Positions 23,801 to 38,800 of a stretch of 64,000 bases of DNA are shown here, one piece after another. The notes below the pieces were generated by a model. The model was not told the origin of the DNA and ran no database searches. It saw nothing but the letters and a program-made list of their open reading frames with translations. Positions within the stretch are counted from its first letter, which is position 1. Every line of letters begins with the position of its first letter. The DNA comes from Alitta virens (Eukaryota > Annelida > Polychaeta > Phyllodocida > Nereididae). The translations under genes were made by a program, and so were the position numbers. The stretch covers positions 38,380,253 to 38,444,252 of the forward strand of contig OW028575.1 in NCBI GenBank assembly GCA_932294295.1, given 5' to 3'.

Positions 23801-26800
23801 TATTAAGTCTGAATTTAGAATAGTTGATATAGGATAGTTTTTGTGTCTGTTTTTATGTATGTTGCTGTATGTTATGTTTGTTGTTGTCATGAATAATTCT
23901 CTTTTAGTTTTTTGTTTTTTTCCACAGGATTAGGCGGACCGGACTACACGCGGACTTCGAGATACGGGACTACAAGCGGACTTTGAGATACGGGACTACA
24001 CGCGGACTCATGAGTTTTCTTATATTTTGGGTTTTTTATAGTTTCCATGGGTAATTAGGTATTTATAGCATGCATAGGGAAACTGGCGAGCTTGCTGGAA
24101 AAATCAATTTTGGTTTGGGGCTGGGCGGCCCCCTAGCCTCTGGCTAACTTTGGTTAATCTGTCTTGTTTTCTGGGGACCATTTAGGCTTAGCTCTACTAG
24201 TGGGTAAAGGAATAAGGGAAATATATATTAAGTTGGATTGGTAGAATAGTGAAAAGTAGAAATATTAATTTTATTAAGTCTGAATTTAGAATAGTTGATA
24301 TAGGGTAGTTTTTGTGTCTGTTTTTATGTATGTTGCTGTATGTTATGTTTGTTGTTGTCATGAATAATTCTCTTTTAGTTTTTGGTTTTTTTCCCCAGGA
24401 TTAGGCGGACCGGACTACACGCGGACTTCCAGATACGGGACTACACGCGGACTCATGAGTTTTCTTATATTTTGGGTTTTTTATAGTTTCCATGGGTAAT
24501 TAGGTATTTATAGCGTGCATAGGGAAACTGGCGAGCTTGCTGGAAAAATCAATTTTGGTCCGGGGCTGGGCGGCCCCCTAGCCTCTGGCTAACTTTGGTT
24601 AATCTGTCTTGTTTTCTGGGGACCATTTAGGCTTAGCTCTACTAGTGGGTAAAGGAATAAGGGAAATATATTTTAAGTTGGATTGGTAGAATAGTGAAAA
24701 GTAGAAATATTAATTTTATTAAGTCTGAATTTAGAATAGTTGATATAGGATAGTTTTTGTGTCTGTTTTTATGTATGTTGCTGTATGTTATGTTTGTTGT
24801 TGTCATGAATAATTCTCTTTTAGTTTTTTGTTTTTTTTCCCCAGGATTAGGCGGACCAGACTACACGCGGACTTCGAGATACGGGACTACACGCGGACTT
24901 CGAGATACGGGACTACACGCGGACTTCGAGATACGGGACTATACGCGGACTTCGAGATACGGGACTACACGCGGACTTCGAGATACGGGACTACACGCGG
25001 ACTCATGAGTTTTCTTATATTTTGGGTTTTTTATAGTTTCCATGGGTAATTAGGTATTTATAGCGTGCATAGGAAAACTGGCGAGGTGGCTAACTTTGGT
25101 TAATCTGTCTTGTTTTCTGGGGACCATTTAGGCTTAGCTCTACTAGTGGGTAAAGGAATAAGGGAAATATATTTTAAGTTGGATTGGTAGAATAGTGAAA
25201 AGTAGTAATATTAATTTTATTAAGTCTGAATTTAGAATAGTTGATATAGGATAGTTTTTGTGTCTGTTTTTATGTATGTTGCTGTATGTTATGTTTGTTG
25301 TTGTCATGAATAATTCTCTTTTAGTTTTTTGTTTTTTTCCCCAGGATTAGGGGGACTGGACTACACGCGGACTTCGAGATACGGGACTACACGCGGACTC
25401 ATGAGTTTTCTTATATTTTGGGTTTTTTATAGTTTCCATGGGTAATTAGGTATTTATAGCGTGCATAGGAAAACTGGCGAGCTGGCTAACTTTGGTTAAT
25501 CTGTCTTGTTTTCTGGGGACCATTTAGGCTTAGCTCTACTAGTGGGTAAAGGAATAAGAGAAATATATTTTAAGTTGGATTGGTAGAATAGTGAAAAGTA
25601 GAAATATTAATTTTATTAAGTCTGAATTTAGAATAGTTGATATAGGATAGTTTTTGTGTCTGTTTTTATGTATGTTGCTGTATGTTATGTTTGTTGTTGT
25701 CATGAATAATTCTCTTTTAGTTTTTTGTTTTTTTCCCCAGGATTAGGCGGACCGGACTACACGCGGACTTCGAGATACGGGACTACACGCGGACTCATGA
25801 GTTTTCTTATATTTTGGGTTTTTTATAGTTTCCATGGGTAATTAGGTATTTATAGCGTGCATAGGGAAACTGGCGAGCTTGCTGGAAAAGTCAATTTTGG
25901 TCCGGGGCTGGGCGGCCCCCTAGCCTCTGGCTAACTTTAGTTAATCTGTCTTGTTTTCTGGGGACCATTTAGGCTTAGCTCTACTAGTGGGTAAAGGAAT
26001 AAGGGAAAAATATTTTAAGTTGGATTGGTAGAATAGTGAAAAGTAGTAATATTAATTTTATTAAATCTGAATTTAGAATAGTTGATATAGGATAGTTTTT
26101 GTGTCTGTTTTTATGTATGTTGCTGTATGTTATGTTTGTTGTTGTCATGAATAATTCTCTTTTAGTTTTTTGTTTTTTTCCCCAGGATTAGGGGGACTGG
26201 ACTACACGCGGACTTCGAGATACGGGACTACACGCGGACTCATGAGTTTTCATTTTGGGTTTTTTATAGTTTCCATGGGTAATTAGGTATTTATAGCGTG
26301 CATAGGGAAACTGGCGAGCTTGCTGGAAAAGTCAATTTTGGTCCGGGGCTGGGCGGCCCCCTAGCCTCTGGCTAACTTTGGTTAATCTGTCTTGTTTTCT
26401 GGGGACCATTTAGGCTTAGCTCTACTAGTGGGTAAAGGAATAAGGGAAATATATTTTAAGTTGGATTGGTAGAATAGTGAAAAGTAGAAATATTAATTTT
26501 ATTAAGTCTGAATTTAGAATAGTTGATATAGGATAGTTTTTGTGTCTGTTTTTATGTATGTTGCTGTATGTTATGTTTGTTGTTGTCATGAATAATTCTC
26601 TTTTAGTTTTTTGTTTTTTTCCACAGGATCAGGCGGACCGGACTACACGCGGACTTCGAGATACGGGACTACACGCGGACTCATGAGTTTTCTTATATTT
26701 TGGGTTTTTTATAGTTTCCATGGGTAATTAGGTATTTATAGCGTGCATAGGGAAACTGGCGAGCTTGCTGGAAAAGTTAATTTTGGTCCGGGGCTGAGCA

Positions 26801-29800
26801 GCCCCCTAGCCTCTGGCTAACTTTGGTTAATCTGTCTTGTTTTCTGGGGACCATTTAGGCTTAGCTCTATTAGTGGGTAAAGGAATAAGGGAAATATATT
26901 TTAAGTTGGATTGGTAGAATAGTGAAAAGTAGAAATATTAATTTTATTAAGTCTGAATTTAGAATAGTTGATATAGGATAGTTTTTGTGTCTGTTTTTAT
27001 GTATGTTGCTGTATGTTATGTTTGTTGTTGTCATGAATAATTCTCTTTTAGTTTTTTGTTTTTTTCCCCAGGATTAGGCGGACCGGACTACACGCGGACT
27101 TCGAGATACGGGACTACACGCGGACTCATGAGTTTTTTCTTATATTTTGGGTTTTTTATAGTTTCCATGGGTAATAAGGTATTTGTAGCGTGCATAGGGA
27201 AACTGGCGAGCTTGCTGGAAAAGTCAATTTTGGTCCGGGGCTGGGCAGCCCCCTAGCCTCTGGCTAACTTTGGTTAATCTGTCTTGTTTTCTGGGGACCA
27301 TTTAGGCTTAGCTCTACTAGTGGGTAAAGGAATAAGGGAAATAAATTTTAAGTTGGATTGGTAGAATAGTGAAAAGTAGAAATATTAATTTTATTAAGTC
27401 TGAATTTAGAATAGTTGATATAGGATAGTTTTTGTGTCTGTTTTTATGTATGTTGCTGTATGTTATGTTTGTTGTTGTCATGAATAATTCTCTTTTAGTT
27501 TTTGGTTTTTTTCCCCAGGATTAGGCGGACCGGACTACACGCGGACTTCGAGATACGGGACTACACGCGGACTCATGAGTTTTCTTATATTTTGGGTTTT
27601 TTATAGTTTCCATGGGTAATTAGGTATTTATAGCGTGCATAGGGAAACTGGCGAGCTTGCTGGAAAAGTCAATTTTGGTCCGGGGCTGGGCGGCCCCCTA
27701 GCCTCTGGCTAACTTTGGTTAATCTGTCTTGTTTTCTGGGGACCATTTAGGCTTAGCTCTACTAGTGGGTAAAGGAATAAGGGAAATATATTTTAAGTTG
27801 GATTGGTAGAATAGTGAAAAGTAGTAATATTAATTTTATTAAGTCTGAATTTAGAATAGTTGATATAGGATAGTTTTTGTGTCTGTTTTTATGTATGTTG
27901 CTGTATGTTATGTTTGTTGTTGTCATGAATAATTCTCTTTTAGTTTTTTGTTTTTTTCCCCAGGATTAGGGGGACTGGACTACACGCGGACTTCGAGATA
28001 CGGGACTACACGCGGACTCATGAGTTTTCTTATATTTTGGGTTTTTTATAGTTTCCATGGGTAATTAGGTATTTATAGCGTGCATAGGAAAACTGGCGAG
28101 CTGGCTAACTTTGGTTAATCTGTCTTGTTTTCTGGGGACCATTTAGGCTTAGCTCTACTAGTGGGTAAAGGAATAAGAGAAATATATTTTAAGTTGGATT
28201 GGTAGAATAGTGAAAAGTAGAAATATTAATTTTATTAAGTCTGAATTTAGAATAGTTGACATAGGATAGTTTTTGTGTCTGTTTTTATGTATGTTGCTGT
28301 ATGTTATGTTTGTTGTTGTCATGAATAATTCTCTTTTAGTTTTTTGTTTTTTTCCACAGGATTAGGCAGACCGGACTACACGCGGACTTCGAGATACGGG
28401 ACTACACGCGGACTTCGAGATACGGGACTACACGCGGACTTCAAGATACGGGACTACACGCGGACTCATGAGTTTTCTTATATTTTGGGTTTTTTATAGT
28501 TTCCATGGGTAATTAGGTATTTATAGCGTGCATAGGGAAACTGGCGAGCTTGCTGGAAAAGTCAATTTTGGTCCGGGGCTGGGCGGCCCCCTAGCCTCTG
28601 GCTAACTTTGGTTAATCTGTCTTGTTTTCTGGGGACCATTTAGGCTTAGCTCTACTAGTGGGTAAAGGAATAAGGGAAATATATTTTAAGTTGGATTGGT
28701 AGAATAGTGAAAAGTAGTAATATTAATTTTATTAAGTCTGAATTTAGAATAGTTGATATAGGATAGTTTTTGTGTCTGTTTTTATTTATGTTGCTGTATG
28801 TTATGTTTGTTGTTGTCATGAATAATTCTCTTTTAGTTTTTTGTTTTTTTCCCCAGGATTAGGGGGACTGGACTACACGCGGACTTTGAGATACGGGACT
28901 ACACGCGGACTCAGGAGTTTTCTTATATTTTGGGTTTTTTATAGTTTCCATGGGTAATTAGGTATTTATAGCGTGCATAGGAAAACTGGCGAGCTGGCTA
29001 ACTTTGGTTAATCTGTCTTGTTTTCTGGGGACCATTTAGGCTTAGCTCTACTAGTGGGTAAAGGAATAAGGGAAATATATTTTAAGTTGGATTGGTAGAA
29101 TAGTGAAAAGTAGAAATATTAATTTTATTAAGTCTGAATTTAGAATAGTTGATATAGGATAGTTTTTGTGTCTGTTTTTATGTATGTTGCTGTATGTTAT
29201 GTTTGTTGTTGTCATGAATAATTCTCTTTTAGTTTTTTGTTTTTTTCCCCAGGATTAGGCGGACCGGACTACACGCGGACTTCCAGATACGGGACTACAC
29301 GCGGACTCATGAGTTTTCTTATATTTTGGGTTTTTTATAGTTTCCATGGGTAATTAGGTATTTATAGCGTGCATAGGGAAACTGGCGAGCTTGCTGGAAA
29401 AGTCAATTTTGGTCCGGGGCTGGGCGGCCCCCTAGCCTCTGGCTAACTTTGGTTAATCTGTCTTGTTTTCTGGGGACCATTTAGGCTTAGCTCTACTAGT
29501 GGGTAAAGGAATAAGGGAAATATATTTTAAGTTGGATTGGTAGAATAGTGAAAAGTAGTAATATTAATTTTATTAAGTCTGAATTTAGAATAGTTGATAT
29601 AGGATAGTTTTTGTGTCTGTTTTTATGTATGTTGCTGTATGTTATGTTTGTTGTTGTCATGAATAATTCTCTTTTAGTTTTTTGTTTTTTTCCCCAGGAT
29701 TAGGGGGACTGGACTACACGCGGACTTCGAGATACGGGACTACACGCGGACTCATGAGTTTTCTTATATTTTGGGTTTTTTATAGTTTCCATGGGTAATT

Positions 29801-32800
29801 AGGTATTTATAGCGTGCATAGGAAAACTGGCGAGCTGGCTAACTTTGGTTAATCTGTCTTGTTTTCTGGGGACCATTTAGGCTTAGCTCTACTAGTGGGT
29901 AAAGGAATAAGAGAAATATATTTTAAGTTGGATTGGTAGAATAGTGAAAAGTAGAAATATTAATTTTATTAAGTCTGAATTTAGAATAGTTGATATAGGA
30001 TAGTTTTTGTGTCTGTTTTTATGTATGTTGCTGTATGTTATGTTTGTTGTTGTCATGAATAATTCTCTTTTAGTTTTTTGTTTTTTTCCACAGGATTAGG
30101 CAGACCGGACTACATGCGGACTTCGAGATACGGGACTACACGCGGACTTCGAGATACGGGACTACACGCGGACTTCAAGATACGGGACTACACGCGGACT
30201 CATGAGTTTTCTTATATTTTGGGTTTTTTATAGTTTCCATGGGTAATTAGGTATTTATAGCGTGCATAGGGAAACTGGCGAGCTTGCTGGAAAAGTCAAT
30301 TTTGGTCCGGGGCTGGGCAGCCCCCTAGCCTCTGGCTAACTTTGGTTAATCTGTCTTGTTTTCTGGGGACCATTTAGGCTTAGCTCTACTAGTGGGTAAA
30401 GGAATAAGAGAAATATATTTTAAGTTGGATTGGTAGAATAGTGAAAAGTAGAAATATTCATTTTATTAAGTCTGAATTTAGAATAGTTGATATAGGATAG
30501 TTTTTGTGTCTGTTTTTATGTATGTTGCTGTATGTTATGTTTGTTGTTGTCATGAATAATTCTCTTTTAGTTTTTTGTTTTTTTCCACAGGATTAGGCAG
30601 ACCGGACTACACGCGGACTTCGAGATACGGGACTACACGCGGACTTCGAGATACGGGACTACACGCGGACTTCAAGATACGGGACTACACGCGGACTCAT
30701 GAGTTTTCTTATATTTTGGGTTTTTTATAGTTTCCATGGGTAATTAGGTATTTATAGCGTGCATAGGGAAACTGGCGAGCTTGCTGGAAAAGTCAATTTT
30801 GGTCCGGGGCTGGGCGGCCCCCTAGCCTCTGGCTAACTTTGGTTAATCTGTCTTGTTTTCTGGGGACCATTTAGGCTTAGCTCTACTAGTGGGTAAAGGA
30901 ATAAGGGAAATAAATTTTAAGTTGGATTGGTAGAATAGTGAAAAGTAGAAATATTAATTTTATTAAGTCTGAATTTAGAATAGTTGATATAGGATAGTTT
31001 TTGTGTCTGTTTTTATGTATGTTGCTGTATGTTATGTTTGTTGTTGTCATGAATAATTCTCTTTTAGTTTTTGGTTTTTTTCCCCAGGATTAGGCGGACC
31101 GGACTACACGCGGACTTCGAGATACGGGACTACACGCGGACTCATGAGTTTTCTTATATTTTGGGTTTTTTATAGTTTCCATGGGTAATTAGGTATTTAT
31201 AGCGTGCATAGGGAAACTGGCGAGCTTGCTGGAAAAGTCAATTTTGGTCCGGGGCTGGGCAGCCCCCTAGCCTCTGGCTAACTTTGGTTAATCTGTCTTG
31301 TTTTCTGGGGACCATTTAGGCTTAGCTCTACTAGTGGGTAAAGGAATAAGGGAAATATATTTTAAGTTGGATTGGTAGAAGAGTGAAAAGTAGTAATATT
31401 AATTTTATTAAGTCTGAATTTAGAATAGTTGATATAGGATAGTTTTTGTGTCTGTTTTTATGTATGTTGCTGTATGTTATGTTTGTTGTTGTCATGAATA
31501 ATTCTCTTTTAGTTTTTTGTTTTTTTCCCCAGGATTAGGCGGACTGGACTACACGCGGACTTCGAGATACGGGACTACACGCGGACTTCGAGATACGGGA
31601 CTACACGCGGACTTCGAGATACGGGACTACACGCGGACTTCAAGATACGGGACTACACGCGGACTCATGAGTTTTCTTATATTTTGGGTTTTTTATAGTT
31701 TCCATGGGTAATTAGGTATTTATAGCGTGTATAGGAAAACTGGCGAGGTGGCTAACTTTGGTTAATCTGTCTTGTTTTCTGGGGACCATTTAGGCTTAGC
31801 TCTATTAGTGGGTAAAGGAATAAGGGAAATATATTTTAAGTTGGATTGGTAGAATAGTGAAAAGTAGAAATATTAATTTTATTAAGTCTGAATTTAGAAT
31901 AGTTCATATAGGATAGTTTTTGTGTCTGTTTTTATGTATGTTGCTGTATGTTATGTTTGTTGTTGTCATGAATAATTCTCTTTTAGTTTTTGGTTTTTTT
32001 CCCCAGGATTAGGCGGACCGGACTACACGCGGACTTCGAGATACGGGACTACACGCGGACTCATGAGTTTTCTTATATTTTGGGTTTTTTATAGTTTCCA
32101 TGGGTAATTAGGTATTTATAGCGTGCATAGGGAAACTGGCGAGCTTGCTGGAAAAGTCAATTTTGGTCCGGGGCTGGGCAGCCCCCTAGCCTCTGGCTAA
32201 CTTTGGTTAATCTGTCTTGTTTTCTGGGGACCATTTAGGCTTAGCTCTACTAGTGGGTAAAGGAATAAGGGAAATATATTTTAAGTTGGATTGGTAGAAT
32301 AGTGAAAAGTAGAAATATTAATTTTATTAAGTCTGAATTTAGAATAGTTGATATAGGATAGTTTTTGTGTCTGTTTTTATGTATGTTGCTGTATGTTATG
32401 TTTGTTGTTGTCATGAATAATTCTCTTTTAGTTTTTGGTTTTTTTCCCCAGGATTAGGCGGACCGGACTACACGCGGACTTCGAGATACGGCACTACACG
32501 CGGACTTCAAGATACGGGACTACACGCGGACTCATGAGTTTTCTTATATTTTGGGTTTTTTATAGTTTCCATGGGTAATTAGGTATTTATAGCGTGCATA
32601 GGGAAACTGGCGAGCTTGCTGGAAAAGTCAATTTTGGTCCGGGGCTGGGCGGCCCCCTAGCCTCTGGCTAACTTTGGTTAATCTGTCTTGTTTTCTGGGG
32701 ACCATTTAGGCTTAGCTCTACTAGTGGGTAAAGGAATAAGAGAAATATATTTTAAGTTGGATTGGTAGAATAGTGAAAAGTAGAAATATTAATTTTATTA

Positions 32801-35800
32801 AGTCTGAATTTAGAATAGTTGATATAGGATAGTTTTTGTGTCTGTTTTTATGTATGTTGCTGTATGTTATGTTTGTTGTTGTCATGAATAATTCTCTTTT
32901 AGTTTTTTGTTTTTTTCCACAGGATTAGGCGGACCGGACTACACGCGGACTTCGAGATACGGGACTACACGCGGACTTCGAGATACGGGACTACACGCGG
33001 ACTTCGAGATACGGGACTACACGCGGACTTCAAGATACGGGACTACACGCGGACTCATGAGTTTTCTTATATTTTGGATTTTTTATAGTTTCCATGGGTA
33101 ATTAGGTATTTATAGCGTGTATAGGAAAACTGGCGAGGTGGCTAACTTTGGTTAATCTGTCTTGTTTTCTGGGGACCATTTAGGCTTAGCTCTATTAGTG
33201 GGTAAAGGAATAAGGGAAATATATTTTAAGTTGGATTGGTAGAATAGTGAAAAGTAGAAATATTAATTTTATTAAGTCTGAATTTAGAATAGTTGATATA
33301 GGATAGTTTTTGTGTCTGTTTTTATGTATGTTGCTGTATGTTATGTTTGTTGTTGTCATGAATAATTCTCTTTAGTTTTTTGTTTTTTTCCCCAGGATTA
33401 GGGGGACTGGACTACACGCGGACTTCCAGATACGGGACTACACGCGGACTCATGAGTTTTCTTATATTTTGGGTTTTTTATAGTTTCCATGGGTAATTAG
33501 GTATTTATAGCGTGCATAGGGAAACTGGCGAGCTTGCTGGAAAAGTCAATTTTGGTCCGGGGCTGGGCGGCCCCCTAGCCTCTGGCTAACTTTGGTTAAT
33601 CTGTCTTGTTTTCTGGGGACCATTTAGGCTTAGCTCTACTAGTGGGTAAAGGAATAAGGGAAATATATTTTAAGTTGGATTGGTAGAATAGTGAAAAGTA
33701 GTAATATTAATTTTATTAAGTCTGAATTTAGAATAGTTGATATAGGATAGTTTTTGTGTCTGTTTTTATGTATGTTGCTGTATGTTATGTTTGTTGTTGT
33801 CATGAATAATTCTCTTTTAGTTTTTTGTTTTTTTCCCCAGGATTAGGGGGACTGGACTACACGCGGACTTCGAGATACGGGACTACACGCGGACTCATGA
33901 GTTTTCTTATATTTTGGGTTTTTTATAGTTTCCATGGGTAATTAGGTATTTATAGCGTGCATAGGAAAACTGGCGAGCTGGCTAACTTTGGTTAATCTGT
34001 CTTGTTTTCTGGGGACCATTTAGGCTAAGCTCTACTAGTGGGTAAAGGAATAAGAGAAATATATTTTAAGTTGGATTGGTATAATAGTGAAAAGTAGAAA
34101 TATTAATTTTATTAAGTCTGAATTTAGAATAGTTGATATAGGATAGTTTTTGTGTCTGTTTTTATGTATGTTGCTGTATGTTATGTTTGTTGTTGTCATG
34201 AATAATTCTCTTTTAGTTTTTTGTTTTTTTCCACAGGATTAGGCGGACCGGACTACACGCGGACTTCGAGATACGGGACTACACGCGGACTTTGAGATAC
34301 GGGACTACACGCGGACTCATGAGTTTTCTTATATTTTGGGTTTTTTATAGTTTCCATGGGTAATTAGGTATTTATAGCGTGCATAGGGAAACTGGCAAGC
34401 TTGCTGGAAAAATCAATTTTGGTCCGGGGCTGGGCGGCCCCCTAGCCTCTGGCTAACTTTGGTTAATCTGTCTTGTTTTCTGGGGACCATTTAGGCTTAG
34501 CTCTACTAGTGGGTAAAGGAATAAGGGAAATATATATTAAGTTGGATTGGTAGAATAGTGAAAAGTAGAAATATTAATTTTATTAAGTCTGAATTTAGAA
34601 TAGTTGATATAGGGTAGTTTTTGTGTCTGTTTTTATGTATGTTGCTGTATGTTATGTTTGTTGTTGTCATGAATAATTCTCTTTTAGTTTTTTGTTTTTT
34701 TCCCCAGGATTAGGCGGACCGGACTACACGCGGACTTCCAGATACGGGACTATACGCGGACTTCGAGATACGGGACTACACGCGGACTTCGAGATACGGG
34801 ACTACACGCGGACTCATGAGTTTTCTTATATTTTGGGTTTTTTATAGTTTCCATGGGTAATTAGGTATTTATAGCGTGCATAGGAAAACTGGCGAGGTGG
34901 CTAACTTTGGTTAATCTGTCTTGTTTTCTGGGGACCATTTAGGCTTAGCTCTACTAGTGGGTAAAGGAATAAGGGAAATATATTTTAAGTTGGATTGGTA
35001 GAATAGTGAAAAGTAGAAATATTAATTTTATTAAGTCTGAATTTAGAATAGTTGATATAGGATAGTTTTTGTGTCTGTTTTTATGTATGTTGCTGTATGT
35101 TATGTTTGTTGTTGTCATGAATAATTCTCTTTTAGTTTTTTGTTTTTTTCCACAGGATTAGGTGGACCGGACTACACGCGGACTTCGAGATACGGGACTA
35201 CACGCGGACTTCGAGATACGGGACTACACGCGGACTTCGAGATACGGGACTACACGCGGACTCATGAGTTTTCTTATATTTTGGGTTTTTTATAGTTTCC
35301 ATGGGTAATTAGGTATTTATAGCGTGCATAGGGAAACTGGCGAGCTTGCTGGAAAAAATCAATTTTGGTCCGGGGCTGGGCTGCCCCCTAGCGTCTGGCT
35401 AACTTTGGTTAATCTGTCTTGTTTTCTGGGGACCATTTAGGCTTAGCTCTACTAGTGGGTAAAGGAATAAGGGAAATATAGTTTAAGTTGGAATGGTAGA
35501 ATAGTGAAAAGTAGAAATATTAATTTTATTAAGTCTGAATTTAGAATAGTTGATATAGGATAGTTTTTGTGTCTGTTTTTATGTATGTTGCTGTATGTTA
35601 TGTTTGTTGTTGTCATGAATAATTCTCTTTTAGTTTTTTGTTTTTTTCCCCAGGATTAGGCGGACCGGACTACACGCGGACTTCGAGATACGGGACTACA
35701 CGCGGACTCATGAGTTTTCTTATATTTTGGGTTTTTTATAGTTTCCATGGGTAATTAGGTATTTATAGCGTGCATAGGAAAACTGGCGAGCTGGCTAACT

Positions 35801-38800
35801 TTGGTTAATCTGTCTTGTTTTCTGGGGACCATTTAGGCTTAGCTCTACTAGTGGGTAAAGGAATAAGGGAAATATATTTTAAGTTGGATTGGTAGAATAG
35901 TGAAAAGTAGAAATATTAATTTTATTAAGTCTGAATTTAGAATAGTTGATATAGGATAGTTTTTGTGTCTGTTTTTATGTATGTTGCTGTATGTTATGTT
36001 TGTTGTTGTCATGAATAATTCTCTTTTAGTTTTTTGTTTTTTTCCCCCAGGATTAGGGGGACTGGACTACACGCGGACTTCGAGATACGGGACTACACGC
36101 GGACTCATGAGTTTTCTTATATTTTGGGTTTTTTATAGTTTCCATGGGTAATTAGGTATTTATAGCGTGCATGGGAAAACTGGCGAGCTGGCTAACTTTG
36201 GTTAATCTGTCTTGTTTTCTGGGGACCATTTAGGCTAAGCTCTACTAGTGGGTAAAGGAATAAGAGAAATATATTTTAAGTTGGATTGGTAGAATAGTGA
36301 AAAGTAGAAATATTAATTTTATTAAGTCTGAATTTAGAATAGTTGATATAGGATAGTTTTTGTGTCTGTTTTTATGTATGTTGCTGTATGTTATGTTTGT
36401 TGTTGTCATGAATAATTCTCTTTTAGTTTTTTGTTTTTTTCCACAGGATTAGGCGGACCGGACTACACGCGGACTTTGAGATACGGGACTACACGCGGAC
36501 TTTGAGATACGGGACTACACGCGGACTCATGAGTTTTCTTATATTTTGGGTTTTTTATAGTTTCCATGGGTAATTAGGTATTTATAGCGTGCATAGGGAA
36601 ACTGGCGAGCTTGCTGGAAAAGTCAATTTTGTTCCGGGGCTGGGCGGCCCCCTAGCCTCTGGCTAACTTTGGTTAATCTGTCTTGTTTTCTGGGGACCAT
36701 TTAGGCTTAGCTCTACTAGTGGGTAAAGGAATAAGGGAAATATATTTTAAGTTGGATTGGTAGAATAGTGAAAAGTAGAAATATTAATTTTATTAAGTCT
36801 GAATTTAGAATAGTTGATATAGGGTAGTTTTTGTGTCTGTTTTTATGTATGTTGCTGTATGTTATGTTTGTTGTTGTCATGAATAATTCTCTTTTAGTTT
36901 TTTGTTTTTTTCCCCAGGATTAGGCGGACCGGACTACACGCGGACTTCGAGATACGGGACTACACGCGGACTCGTGAGTTTTCTTATATTTTGGGTTTTT
37001 TATAGTTTCCATGGGTAATTAGGTATTTATAGCGTGCATAGGAAAACTGGCGAGCTTGCTGGAAAAGTCAATTTTGGTCCGGGGCTGGGCGGCCCCCTAG
37101 CCTCTGGCTAACTTTGGTTAATCTGTCTTGTTTTCTGGGGACCATTTAGGCTTAGCTCTACTAGTGGGTAAAGGAATAAGGGAAATATATTTTAAGTTGG
37201 ATTGGTAGAATAGTGAAAAGTAGAAATATTAATTTTATTAAGTCTGAATTTAGAATAGTTGATATAGGATAGTTTTTGTGTCTGTTTTTATGTATGTTGC
37301 TGTATGTTAAGTTTGTTGTTGTCATGAATAATTCTCTTTTAGTTTTTTGTTTTTTTCCACAGGATTAGGCGGACCGGACTACACGCGGACTTCGAGATAC
37401 GGGACTACACGCGGACTTCGAGATACGGGACTACACGCGGACTCATGAGTTTTCTGATATTTTGGGTTTTTTATAGTTTCCATGGGTAATTAGGTTTTTA
37501 TAGCGTGCATAGGAAAACTGGCGAGCTGGCTAACTTTGGTTAATCTGTCTTGTTTTCTGGGGACCATTTAGGCTTAGCTCTACTAGTGGGTAAAGGAATA
37601 AGGGAAATATATTTTAAGTTGGATTGGTAGAATAGTGAAAAGTAGAAATATCAATTTTATTAAGTCTGAATTTAGAATAGTTGATATAGGATAGTTTTTG
37701 TGTCTGTTTTTATGTATGTTGCTGTATGTTATGTTTGTTGTTGTCATGAATAATTCTCTTTTAGTTTTTTGTTTTTTTCCCCAGGATTAGGCGGACCGGA
37801 CTACACGCGGACTTCGAGATACGGGACTACACGCGGACTCATGAGTTTTCTTATATTTTGGGTTTTTTATAGTTTCCATGGGTAATTAGGTATTTATAGC
37901 GTGCATAGGGAAACTGGCGAGCTTGCTGGAAAAGTCAATTTTGGTCGGGGGCTGGGCGGCCCCCTAGCCTCTGGCTAACTTTGGTTAATCTGTCTTGTTT
38001 TCTGGGGACCATTTAGGCTTAGCTCTACTAGTGGGTAAAGGAATAAGGGAAATATATTTTAAGTTGGATTGGTAGAATAGTGAAAAGTAGAAATATTAAT
38101 TTTATTAAGTCTGAATTTAGAATAGTTGATATAGGATAGTTTTTGTGTCTGTTTTTATGTATGTTGCTGTATGTTATGTTTGTTGTTGTCATGAATAATT
38201 CTCTTTTAGTTTTTTGTTTTTTTCCCCAGGATTAGGGGGACTGGACTACACGCGGACTTCGAGATACGGGACTACACGCGGACTCATGAGTTTTCTTATA
38301 TTTTGGGTTTTTTATAGTTTCCATGGGTAATTAGGTATTTATAGCGTGCATAGGAAAACTGGCGAGCTGGCTAACTTTGGTTAATCTGTCTTGTTTTCTT
38401 GGGACCATTTAGGCTTAGCTCTACTAGTGGGTAAAGGAATAAGAGAAATATATTTTAAGTTGGATTGGTAGAATAGTGAAAAGTAGAAATATTAATATTA
38501 TTAAGTCTGAATTTAGAATAGTTGATATAGGATAGTTTTTGTGTCTGTTTTTATGTATGTTGCTGTATGTTATGTTTGTTGTTGTCATGAATAATTCTCT
38601 TTTAGTTTTTTGTTTTTTTCCACAGGATTAGGCGGACCGGACTACACGCGGACTTCGAGATACGGGACTACACGCGGACTCGTGAGTTTTCTTATATTTT
38701 GGGTTTTTTATAGTTTCCATGGGTAATTAGGTATTTATAGCGTGCATAGGGAAACTGGCGAGCTTGCTGGAAAACTCAATTTTGGTCCGGGGCTGGGCTG

